Source: Bacteroidales bacterium (GTDB lineage: Bacteria > Bacteroidota > Bacteroidia > Bacteroidales > UBA3824). From it: a stretch of DNA of 7,927 nucleotides. Where the stretch lies: contig JAEEXW010000114.1 of NCBI GenBank assembly GCA_016287995.1, positions 1 to 7,927 of the forward strand, given 5' to 3'. Of this stretch, positions 1-6,830 are shown piece by piece. The first letter of the stretch is position 1, and each line of letters starts with the position of its first letter. Both the position numbers and the translations under genes were made by a program. The notes beneath the pieces are model-generated. The model saw nothing but the letters and a program-made list of their open reading frames with translations. It was not told the origin of the DNA and searched no databases.

Positions 1-45
1 GTGATTTTTGTTTTTGTAAATAATTTTTTTTAAACATCATAAATT

Positions 46-231
46 ATGACAGACAAAGTTAAAAATCAGCCGGTTATACTTCCGGCGCAGAAAGTAATTA
101 AGAAAAAGTACATTAAGCCCGATTTTGAGGTTATCAACCTCGAAGACACGCCTAAACTTTTGGCGGGAAGTGCAAGCACTTTTGGCGCAAACCGCAACGG
201 TTATGGACAGGCGCAAGAACTTAATTTTTAA
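46..231 (+). CDS. short Bacteroidales-type peptide with LLAGS motif, function unknown
   Basis: This 61-residue ORF starts with ATG and ends with TAA, 19 bases before the next gene, so the two are probably co-transcribed. The N-terminal half is rich in Lys (KKKYIKP at about residues 19-25). A stretch of acidic and hydrophobic residues (DFEVINLED) follows, then LLAGSAS at about 38-44, and the tail is rich in Gly, Asn and Gln. Many Bacteroidota genomes encode short proteins with this plan, YxxP followed by LLAGS and a Gly-rich tail. From memory they often lie near surface lipoprotein genes, and their role is not known to me. There is no signal peptide or membrane segment. The Ala-Gly before Ser recalls the cleavage sites of exported peptide precursors, but that is only a resemblance. 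It is likely a real gene, because its composition fits the family and its spacing to the lipoprotein is tight. Confidence 0.7.
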   Translation: MTDKVKNQPVILPAQKVIKKKYIKPDFEVINLEDTPKLLAGSASTFGANRNGYGQAQELNF

Positions 232-236
232 TTGAA

Positions 237-244
237 AAGGAGGT
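237..244 (+). promoter_or_regulatory. strong Shine-Dalgarno sequence (AAGGAGGT) for the lipoprotein gene
   Basis: AAGGAGGT lies six bases before the ATG at 251 and is close to a full match to the 16S rRNA anti-Shine-Dalgarno tail. Bacteroidota genes seldom carry such a site, and none of the other starts in this window has one at a good distance. It fixes the start of the lipoprotein and suggests high or separately tuned translation relative to the small gene upstream. Confidence 0.75.
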
Positions 245-250
245 AAAATT

Positions 251-1540
251 ATGAAAAAACAGTTTCGTACACTCGCAGCATTCTTGTTTTGCGGCTTGAC
301 ATTTGCGGCTTGTTCTGACAAAGAAAACAATGACAACGACGAATTTAACACGCCGAAAACCTACACCCTCACAATCAACGCTTCAAAAGGTGAAAATGCA
401 GGTCTCAGTAAAGCACTCGCCCTTGACGGAAATACTCTCAACGCAACTTGGAAAAAAGGCGAAGTTGTTACCGTTTATCACGATGAGGACAAAATCGGCG
501 AATTGACTGCACAATCAGACGGAGTAAACACCGAATTGAGCGGAGAATTTACGGGCGAAAATTATACCCCGGCTGTTAATGACCAACTTTTGTTGAAATT
601 TAATACGCCTGATTACACAGGTCAGGACGGTACTTTGGATTATATCGCTGCGCATTGCGATTATGCAACTGCATTGGTTGGTATTGCAAGCGTTACTAAC
701 GGACAAATTATTCCCGACCAAAATGCTAACTTTCAAAATCAACAGGCAATCGTAAAATTCACGTTGAATAACAACAGCGGAGAGGCATTAACCGTAACAA
801 GTTCGTCTGTTACAATCGGTAACAACACTTATAATTTTTCAACCAATGAGTTTTATCTTGCAGTACCTTCCGGCTCAGATAATATAGAAATTACCGCTAA
901 CGACGGAACTTTCAATTACACCAAAACAGCGTCAAACAGTTTTACTAACGGTAATTTTTACAATGCCAATGTTGCGATGACGAAAATAAAACTCACTGCC
1001 ACAACCACAGCACCGACCGCAAATACACTTACTTTTAACGGTAACCAAAGTAACGTAGCCGGTTCTGCGCAAGAATTGATAACGGAAGGTACTACTAACG
1101 GCGGAGTGTGGCAATACAAACTCGGTGCTGACGGCGAATACAGCACTGCTATTCCGACAGCAACAAATGCCGGAGAATACACCGTTTATTACAAATTAGT
1201 CGGCGGTGATGATTATGAAGATATTGAAGAACAATCATTTACAGTTAGTATAGCAAAGGCAAATGGATTTGTTCTTTTATCGCCAAGTAGTAATCATAAT
1301 ACTAACTGGGGGAAAATAATGGGAAATGCAAGTGCTACTTTTTCTGCAACTCATCATGGAGGTTCATTGACTTTGACTTATGATTATAATCATTTGAATA
1401 TATCTCAAAGTGGCAATAGTTTTACCGTAAGCAAAAGCAATCCAAATAAGCAGATTTTATCTGAGACAATTACTATAACAAGTGCGGCAACAACAAACTA
1501 CAAGTCTGCACAAGCCACCTTCACAATAAGTAGTAACTAA
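251..1540 (+). CDS. surface lipoprotein: fimbrillin-like region plus two Ig-like domains
   Basis: This is a 429-residue lipoprotein precursor. A Lys/Arg start, a hydrophobic core and a lipobox ending in Cys21 (FAAC) give a type II signal peptide. Directly after Cys21 the sequence is SDKENNDNDE. Acidic runs at this place act as a surface-export signal for Bacteroidota lipoproteins, so the protein is probably on the outer face of the outer membrane. Residues of about 36-248 resemble fimbrillin/Mfa-like proteins, with a Trp-Lys-Lys-Gly-Glu strand near residue 67, a GQDGTLDYI segment and a QAIVKFTL strand. About 249-337 is an Ig-like/MBG-type repeat (AQELITEGTT, then NAGEYTVYYK). About 338-429 looks like a second, BIg-type domain ending in ITITSAATTNYKSA. 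The partner or ligand is unknown. It may be an adhesin or pilus-associated protein rather than a pilin, since no donor-strand or maturation site can be assigned by eye. The last 280 bases are AT-richer than the rest. Confidence 0.85.
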   Translation: MKKQFRTLAAFLFCGLTFAACSDKENNDNDEFNTPKTYTLTINASKGENAGLSKALALDGNTLNATWKKGEVVTVYHDEDKIGELTAQSDGVNTELSGEFTGENYTPAVNDQLLLKFNTPDYTGQDGTLDYIAAHCDYATALVGIASVTNGQIIPDQNANFQNQQAIVKFTLNNNSGEALTVTSSSVTIGNNTYNFSTNEFYLAVPSGSDNIEITANDGTFNYTKTASNSFTNGNFYNANVAMTKIKLTATTTAPTANTLTFNGNQSNVAGSAQELITEGTTNGGVWQYKLGADGEYSTAIPTATNAGEYTVYYKLVGGDDYEDIEEQSFTVSIAKANGFVLLSPSSNHNTNWGKIMGNASATFSATHHGGSLTLTYDYNHLNISQSGNSFTVSKSNPNKQILSETITITSAATTNYKSAQATFTISSN

Positions 1541-1576
1541 TTTGCCCGTTTTGGGGCTAGTAATTTTTATATGAGC

Positions 1577-1599
1577 CGAGCCGCAAGCATTGCGGCTCG
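1577..1599 (+). terminator. perfect stem-loop after the lipoprotein gene, possible terminator
   Basis: Two 10-base arms (CGAGCCGCAA and TTGCGGCTCG) flank a GCA loop and pair perfectly. The hairpin lies 36 bases after the lipoprotein stop codon and before the promoter of the next operon, where transcription would be expected to end. No proper U-tract follows; the sequence after the stem is ATGCTTAAAATT. It is therefore either a weak or non-canonical terminator, or a structure that protects the mRNA 3' end. Confidence 0.5.
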
Positions 1600-1651
1600 A
1601 TGCTTAAAATTGCTAAAACGTATTCTAAGTTTTCTGTTTTGGGAAGTGTTT

Positions 1652-1684
1652 TTTGGAGATTTAGGCAAAGTGTGAGTATCTTTG
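1652..1684 (+). promoter_or_regulatory. Bacteroidota-type promoter of the vitamin B6 operon
   Basis: TTTG at 1652-1655 and TATCTTTG at 1677-1684 match the -33 (TTTG) and -7 (TAnnTTTG) elements of the main Bacteroidota sigma factor, with 21 bases between them. The predicted transcription start is around 1687-1690, essentially on the GTG start codon at 1689, so the message should have no leader or only a few bases. TTTTGG and AAGTGT short repeats around the -33 element could be regulator contacts, but this is speculative. Confidence 0.7.
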
Positions 1685-1688
1685 CGGC

Positions 1689-2813
1689 GTGAAAAATTTT
1701 TATACCATATTAAGCGTTACGGGTTCGGATTCTACCGGCGGATCGGGTATTCAGGCGGACATAAAAACCATTTATTCGCTTGGCGGATACGCGGTTACGG
1801 CAATCACCGCCATCACCGTCCAAACCTCTGAAAAAATCATTTCCGTAGAAAATATCCCTTCGGATTTGGTGACGGCTCAGGTCAGGACGGCGTTTATGGA
1901 AAACCGTCCGAAAGCCGTAAAAATCGGTTTGGTAAGAGACATTGAAACCGTCAAAGCCCTCGCAAAAGAAACCGTCGGCTGTCAGAATATCGTCGTTGAT
2001 GCGGGATTTTTGAGTTCAAGAGGCGAAAAACTCGTTTCACAAAATGTCATAGCCGCTTTTGAAAACTATATTTTTCATAATGCAAAAGTCCTGATTTTGA
2101 AATCTCAGGAGGCGGAAATGCTTTTGAAATGCCGGATAGTGTCGGTTGAGGACATGCTCTCGGCGGCAAAAAAAATCCTCGAAAGCGGTGCGCAGTCGGT
2201 TTTGCTTCAAGGCGGACATTGCGCGGAAGGCATTGTAACAGACGTGTTTATAACAAGCGGCGGCGGCGAACCTCTGTTTTTTACCTCGCCCGATATTCGC
2301 GGCTGGAATTATCACGGCGTGGCGGGAACGCTTTCCTCGGCTTTCGCAACCTTTTTGGCGAAAGGCGAAACCTTGGAAAACGCCGCAAAAAAAGCGCACG
2401 AATATATCCGCAACTTGATAGTTTATTCGGTGGCTTTTGACGGCGCAAACGTTATCAGACATATTCACAACCAGCCGGTAAGTTTCAGACACGTAGAGAT
2501 TTACAACGCTTTGATGTCGCTTGTGGTTAAGTTTTACGACAAGGCAAGAGACGTAAGTTTTTATGCCGAAAAACTGAACATCACGTCGCGTTACCTTTCG
2601 CAAATAACACAAAAAACCGTCGGAAAATCTCCGAAACAGTTGATAGACAGTTATTTGATGAAAGAAATCGAAGAAGTTTTACATTCAACTTCCATGACCG
2701 TTCAGGAGGCGGCTTACAAGTTCGGTTTTTCAACGCAAGCCGCGTTTTGCAAGTTTTTCAAGACGCAAAAAGGTATTTCACCCACAGAATTTCGTAATAA
2801 TAAAAACATATAG
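1689..2813 (+). CDS. ThiD/PdxK-like kinase domain fused to AraC-type DNA-binding domain; candidate vitamin B6 operon regulator
   Basis: This 374-residue protein has two parts. Residues 1-245 have the ThiD (hydroxymethylpyrimidine kinase) / ThiD-like pyridoxal kinase fold. The substrate loop is intact: GSDSTGGSGIQADIKT at 12-27 and Gln45, the counterpart of the pyrimidine-contacting residue. Phosphate-transfer residues are missing. The GTGC anion hole with its catalytic Cys reads GVAG (210-213), KGGH reads QGGH (174-177), and the Asn of NxxE is gone around 138-141. Residues of about 270-370 form an AraC/XylS domain with two helix-turn-helix units (about 289-312 and 337-362) and the typical ending GISPTEFR. 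GTG at 1689 is the only sensible start: the conserved N-terminal motif begins about ten residues later and an in-frame stop lies just upstream. pdxS follows after 3 bases. I infer an autoregulated sensor of pyridoxal, pyridoxine, PLP or a related pyrimidine acting on this operon. A residual kinase activity cannot be excluded. Confidence 0.85.
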   Translation: MKNFYTILSVTGSDSTGGSGIQADIKTIYSLGGYAVTAITAITVQTSEKIISVENIPSDLVTAQVRTAFMENRPKAVKIGLVRDIETVKALAKETVGCQNIVVDAGFLSSRGEKLVSQNVIAAFENYIFHNAKVLILKSQEAEMLLKCRIVSVEDMLSAAKKILESGAQSVLLQGGHCAEGIVTDVFITSGGGEPLFFTSPDIRGWNYHGVAGTLSSAFATFLAKGETLENAAKKAHEYIRNLIVYSVAFDGANVIRHIHNQPVSFRHVEIYNALMSLVVKFYDKARDVSFYAEKLNITSRYLSQITQKTVGKSPKQLIDSYLMKEIEEVLHSTSMTVQEAAYKFGFSTQAAFCKFFKTQKGISPTEFRNNKNI

Positions 2814-2816
2814 AAA

Positions 2817-3689
2817 ATGGAAAACAGAGAGACTTTAAACAGAAATCTTGCCCAAATGTTGAAGGGCGGAGTTATCATGGACGTTACAACGCCCGAACAG
2901 GCAAAAATCGCAGAGGCAGCCGGCGCGTGTGCTGTTATGGCTTTGGAAAAAATTCCGGCTGACATCAGAGCGGCGGGCGGCGTTGCCAGAATGAGCGACC
3001 CGAAAATGATAAAAAGCATTCAGCAGGCGGTTTCAATTCCCGTTATGGCAAAATGCAGAATCGGACATTTTGTTGAGGCTCAGATACTTGAAGCAATAGA
3101 AATTGACTATATTGACGAGTCGGAGGTTTTGACTCCCGCCGACGATATTTTCCATATTGACAAGAGAAAATTCAAAGTACCGTTTGTTTGCGGAGCGAGG
3201 GATTTAGGCGAGGCATTGAGGCGTATCAACGAGGGCGCAACGATGATTCGCACCAAAGGTGAACCCGGCACGGGCGATGTTATTCAGGCGGTCAGACACT
3301 TACGTAAAATGCAGAGCGAAATCCGTCGCATAAAATCGCTTTCGGAAGACGAACTTTACGAGGCTGCAAAACAGTTGCAAGTACCTTTTGATTTGGTAAA
3401 TTTTGTTCACGAAAACGGCAAACTTCCCGTTGTAAATTTTGCTGCGGGCGGTGTTGCTACGCCGGCAGATGCTGCTTTGATGATGCAACTCGGAGCGGAA
3501 GGCGTTTTTGTCGGCAGCGGAATTTTCAAGTCCGGCAACCCCGAAAAACGCGCTCAGGCTATCGTAAAAGCCGTTACCAATTACGACAAGCCCGAAATTT
3601 TGGCTGAACTTTCAGAAGATTTGGGCGGTGCAATGGTCGGAATCAACGAGCAGGAAATCCAACTTTTAATGGCTGAAAGAGGAAAATGA
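2817..3689 (+). CDS. pdxS: PdxS, PLP synthase synthase subunit
   Basis: At 290 residues this has the normal length of the PdxS/SNZ family. It is a (beta/alpha)8-barrel enzyme that builds pyridoxal 5'-phosphate from ribose 5-phosphate, glyceraldehyde 3-phosphate and ammonia supplied by PdxT (deoxyxylulose-independent pathway, cytoplasmic dodecamer). Visible signatures are GGVIMDVTTPEQA with Asp22, the EKIPADIRAAGGVARM segment (44-59), MAKCRIGH with the first catalytic Lys79, IDESEVLTPAD (99-109), and RTKGEPGTG with the second Lys147. Lys79 and Lys147 correspond to Lys81 and Lys149 of the Bacillus subtilis enzyme. All expected catalytic residues are present, so the protein should be active. It begins 3 bases after the regulator-like gene and overlaps pdxT by 4 bases. 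No Shine-Dalgarno sequence is seen, so translation probably depends on coupling or on an AT-rich start region. Confidence 0.97.
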   Translation: MENRETLNRNLAQMLKGGVIMDVTTPEQAKIAEAAGACAVMALEKIPADIRAAGGVARMSDPKMIKSIQQAVSIPVMAKCRIGHFVEAQILEAIEIDYIDESEVLTPADDIFHIDKRKFKVPFVCGARDLGEALRRINEGATMIRTKGEPGTGDVIQAVRHLRKMQSEIRRIKSLSEDELYEAAKQLQVPFDLVNFVHENGKLPVVNFAAGGVATPADAALMMQLGAEGVFVGSGIFKSGNPEKRAQAIVKAVTNYDKPEILAELSEDLGGAMVGINEQEIQLLMAERGK

Positions 3690-4237
3690 GGATAGCAATT
3701 TTAGCACTTCAAGGGGCGTTTGAGGAACACCGTCAAGCGCTCTTGAAACTTGGCGTTGAAAGTTTTTTAATTCGCAATCTTGCTGATTATCAGAGAGAAA
3801 AAGACGGCATAATAATTCCGGGCGGCGAAAGCACCACTATTCTGAAACTTTTGAAAGACCTTTCAATATTTGAGCCTCTGAAAAAAGACATAGAACAGGG
3901 TCTGCCGGTTTTTGGAACTTGTGCTGGGCTTATCATGTTAGATGACAAGCATTTAGGCACGATGAGCATCACCGTAAAACGCAACGCTTACGGCCGTCAA
4001 CTCGGCAGTTTTTTTTATGAAGGTGATTTTGACGGCATTGACGGCAAAATTCCTATGACTTTTATCCGTGCGCCTTTCATCGAAAAATGCGGCGATGGCG
4101 TAAAAATACTTTCGGTTGTTGATGGCAATATTGTTGCGGCTCAGCAAGGTAGACAACTTGTTACGGCTTTTCACCCCGAACTGAACGACGATTTAAGAGT
4201 GCATGAATATTTTTTGAAAATTATTTCACACCGATAA
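3686..4237 (+). CDS. pdxT: PdxT, PLP synthase glutaminase subunit
   Basis: This 183-residue class I glutamine amidotransferase hydrolyses glutamine and channels ammonia to PdxS. The catalytic triad is visible: nucleophile Cys79 in GTCAG, and His163 and Glu165 in FHPEL. The PGGEST motif (45-50) forms the oxyanion region, and RNAYGRQ is a PdxT hallmark involved in complex formation. Length is normal for the family. The start overlaps the pdxS stop as ATGA (3686-3689), which indicates translational coupling and matches the need for equal subunit numbers. The 3' end runs 17 bases into the convergent mutS gene, leaving little room for a separate terminator. Confidence 0.97.
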   Translation: MRIAILALQGAFEEHRQALLKLGVESFLIRNLADYQREKDGIIIPGGESTTILKLLKDLSIFEPLKKDIEQGLPVFGTCAGLIMLDDKHLGTMSITVKRNAYGRQLGSFFYEGDFDGIDGKIPMTFIRAPFIEKCGDGVKILSVVDGNIVAAQQGRQLVTAFHPELNDDLRVHEYFLKIISHR

Positions 4238-4244
4238 TTTTTTT
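4217..4244 (+). terminator. weak AT-only hairpin with T-run at the pdxT/mutS junction
   Basis: AAAATTAT (4217-4224) can pair with ATAATTTT (4234-4241) across a 9-base loop, and a T-run spans 4238-4244. It lies on the pdxT stop codon, the right place for operon termination. The stem has no G:C pair, so it would be weak. It could also serve the opposite strand, ending mutS transcription, although the T-run on that side is separated by a C. Confidence 0.25.
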
Positions 4245-6827
4245 GATTTCGTTTAGTTTGTTAAGAGCCTCAACTGGTGTTAGATTATTGATGTCAATTT
4301 TTTTTATTTCGTCGCGGATTTGGGTCAAAACGGGGTCGTCTAACTGAAAGAAACTTAGTTGGATTCCCTCGTTTTTAGATTTTTTTGTTTCTTTTGCGCC
4401 CTTTACGGCGGGAGTTTTTTCGCCGCAGCCTTCAAGTTCTTTTAAAATTTGGTTTGCCCGTTCAACAACTGCTTTTGGCATACCGGCTAATTTTGCAACG
4501 TGAATACCAAAACTATGTTCGCTGCCCCCGGGTACAAGTTTGCGCATAAAAATCACTTTTCCGCCCGTTTCGCTGACCGAAACGTTATAGTTTTTGATAC
4601 GTTCAAAATTGTTTGCCATTTCGTTAAGTTCGTGATAATGAGTAGCAAACAATGTTTTTGCACGTCCTAATGGATATTCATGAATATATTCTACGATGGC
4701 TTGCGCAATCGAAATGCCGTCGTAAGTAGAGGTGCCGCGTCCTAATTCGTCAAAAAGTACTAAACTTTTGGAAGTCATGTTGTTAAGTATTCCGGCGGCT
4801 TCGTTCATCTCAACCATGAAAGTAGATTCTCCTGACGAAATATTGTCTGAGGCTCCAACCCTTGTAAAAACTTTGTCAACATAACCTGCCGTAACCGCTT
4901 TTGCCGGCACAAAACTGCCCGCCTGAGCCATAAGCATTATTAATGCCGTCTGACGGAGAAGTGCTGATTTTCCCGCCATGTTAGGACCGGTTATCATCAT
5001 AATTTGCTGCGTTTTGTCGTCAAGAAAAACATCATTAGGAATGTATTCTTCGCCGATTGGGAGTTGCTGCTCTATGACGGGGTGCCGTCCGGCAGTGATT
5101 TTTATTTCGTTGCTTTCATTGATTTCGGGTTTGCAGTAGTTGTTGTCCAAAGCGCACTGGGCATAACTGCAAAGACAATCTAACGCCGCAACTGCTTTGG
5201 CATTTTGCATAAAAATCTTGATGTAATACGTCAAAAATGCAGCCAAATTGTTGAAAATTTCAACCTCCAATTGTTGGATTTTATCTTGTGCGCCGAGAAT
5301 TTTTTCTTCGTATTCTTTTAGTTCGGGTGTGATGTAACGCTCTGCACCCGTTAAAGTCTGCTTGCGAATCCATTCTGACGGCACTTTTTCTTTGTGCGTA
5401 TTTCTTACTTCGATGTAATAACCGAAAACGTTTGTGAAACCGATTTTCAGGCTCGGAATTTGAGTTTGTGCACTTAAATCCGTTTCCATTTTCAGAAGGT
5501 ATTCTTGTGAATTGAAAGCAATTTCCCTTAATTCGTCTAATTCAGCGTTGACACCGTTTTTTATGAACTTGCCTTTTGAAATCAGTGCCGGTGGTTCGTC
5601 AACTATTTCGTTATCAATCTTTTGTGCAGCCTGAGTACAAGGGTCTAACTTTTCGTAAACGTTTTGAAAAATAGTTTTACCGTTATCAACTGCTTCTTTC
5701 AAAAAGTTCTTGATGTTTTGTGTACAGTCAAGAGAAACTTTTATTTGACGCATATCGCGAGGGGTGAGCCTCATGGTCGAAATTTTTGAGGCAAGTCTCT
5801 CTATATCACCGATTTGACGTAATTGCAAACGTAAGTTTTCCAAAAGCGTAAAATCGTTTTTCAACTCTTCGGCATAGTCGAGACGGCGTTTTATGTCTGA
5901 GGTGTTTCTTAGCGGCAACGCCAACCAATGTTTCAACATTCTGCTGCCTTGCGGACTTACGGTTTTGTCAATAACGTCCAAAAGTGTTTTGCCTGACGGA
6001 CTTAGCGGAGAGAAAATTTCAAGGTTTCTGACCGTGAATTTGTCAAGCCAAACGTACTTTCCTTCGTCTATTTTTGAAATTTTGAGAATGTGTCCGAGTT
6101 GCGTATGTTGCGTTATGTCAAGATAATGCAAAAGTGCACCGGCTGCGTTTGAAGCCTCCGACATTTCCTCTATTCCGAAACCTTTCAAAGAGTTTGTTGA
6201 AAATTGTCTGAGTAGCCTTTCCCGTGCGGAGGTTTCTTCAAACGCCCAGTCTTCGAGCGGATAAAAATAATATTTGTCGCCGAAAAGTTGTCTTATTTCT
6301 TCTTTTTTTGACCTTTCGTACAAGACTTCTTTTGGACTAAGAGAGGCTAAGAGTTTGTCAACGTATTCGTTAGAACCTTCTCCAACAAGAAAGTCGCCCG
6401 TCGAAATGTCCAAAAACGCTACGCCGGTTTTGCTTTTTTGAAGGTTTATGCACGCGGCGTAATTATCTGATTTGTTGTCTAATACATTATCGTTTAAGGA
6501 AACTCCGGGTGTAATAAGTTCGGTGATTCCGCGTTTTACGATTTTTGTGGCAAATTTCGGGTCTTCCAACTGTTCGCAAATCGCAACCCTTTCGCCCGCT
6601 CTTACAAGCCTCGGCAAATAGTTGTCCAAAGCGTGATACGGAATCCCCGCAAGGGCTTCTCCGGCTCTTTTTGTGAGCGTAATTCCCAAAATTTCGGACG
6701 TTTTTACTGCGTCCGAAGCAAATGTTTCATAAAAGTCGCCGACCCTGAACAGCAAAATAGCATCAGGATATTTTGCCTTGATGCTGTTGTACTGTTTCAT
6801 CAGCGGGGTTTCCGTAGTTTTTGCCAT
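4221..6827 (-). CDS. mutS: MutS, DNA mismatch recognition ATPase
   Basis: This 868-residue MutS1-type protein has the usual bacterial length. It binds mispaired and looped-out bases and, with MutL, starts mismatch repair; mutL is not in this window. The mismatch-reading Phe-x-Glu motif is Phe32-Tyr33-Glu34 in RVGDFYETF. The connector, lever and clamp regions follow to about residue 560. The ATPase domain has Walker A GPNMAGKS at 614-621, Walker B LVLFDELGRG with Asp693 and Glu694, the ATHYHEL switch region, and the dimer-contact segment SFGIHVAKLAGMP. After a Lys-rich linker, QLSFF at about 823-827 looks like a beta-clamp-binding motif of the sort known in Bacillus MutS. All key residues are present. 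The gene starts 3 bases after the upstream lipoprotein stop codon, so it is probably translated from a shared message. Confidence 0.97.
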   Translation of the reverse strand: MAKTTETPLMKQYNSIKAKYPDAILLFRVGDFYETFASDAVKTSEILGITLTKRAGEALAGIPYHALDNYLPRLVRAGERVAICEQLEDPKFATKIVKRGITELITPGVSLNDNVLDNKSDNYAACINLQKSKTGVAFLDISTGDFLVGEGSNEYVDKLLASLSPKEVLYERSKKEEIRQLFGDKYYFYPLEDWAFEETSARERLLRQFSTNSLKGFGIEEMSEASNAAGALLHYLDITQHTQLGHILKISKIDEGKYVWLDKFTVRNLEIFSPLSPSGKTLLDVIDKTVSPQGSRMLKHWLALPLRNTSDIKRRLDYAEELKNDFTLLENLRLQLRQIGDIERLASKISTMRLTPRDMRQIKVSLDCTQNIKNFLKEAVDNGKTIFQNVYEKLDPCTQAAQKIDNEIVDEPPALISKGKFIKNGVNAELDELREIAFNSQEYLLKMETDLSAQTQIPSLKIGFTNVFGYYIEVRNTHKEKVPSEWIRKQTLTGAERYITPELKEYEEKILGAQDKIQQLEVEIFNNLAAFLTYYIKIFMQNAKAVAALDCLCSYAQCALDNNYCKPEINESNEIKITAGRHPVIEQQLPIGEEYIPNDVFLDDKTQQIMMITGPNMAGKSALLRQTALIMLMAQAGSFVPAKAVTAGYVDKVFTRVGASDNISSGESTFMVEMNEAAGILNNMTSKSLVLFDELGRGTSTYDGISIAQAIVEYIHEYPLGRAKTLFATHYHELNEMANNFERIKNYNVSVSETGGKVIFMRKLVPGGSEHSFGIHVAKLAGMPKAVVERANQILKELEGCGEKTPAVKGAKETKKSKNEGIQLSFFQLDDPVLTQIRDEIKKIDINNLTPVEALNKLNEIKKIIGVK

Positions 6828-6830
6828 AAT

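Noticed and set aside
1..45. Possible promoter for the small peptide gene (TTTG copies at 7-10 and 13-16)
   Set aside because: No TAnnTTTG element lies at the expected distance; the region is simply T-rich and the promoter may be outside the window.
249..1540. Defence, toxin or phage-related role for the peptide-lipoprotein pair
   Set aside because: No toxin, nuclease, immunity or phage domain can be seen; the features fit a surface lipoprotein.
1541..1688. Riboswitch (TPP or other) before the kinase-like gene
   Set aside because: The promoter lies only a few bases before the start codon, so the upstream stem-loop would not be in the transcript; no TPP-box sequence was seen.
2037..2612. Long 191-codon reading frame on the minus strand inside the kinase-AraC fusion gene
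   Set aside because: It lies wholly opposite a well-supported gene, its translation is rich in Arg, Cys and Phe with no recognisable motif, and it is a frame shadow.
1689..2813. Simple annotation as an active ThiD for thiamine biosynthesis
   Set aside because: Catalytic motifs are altered, a DNA-binding domain is attached, and the neighbours are pdxS and pdxT rather than thi genes.
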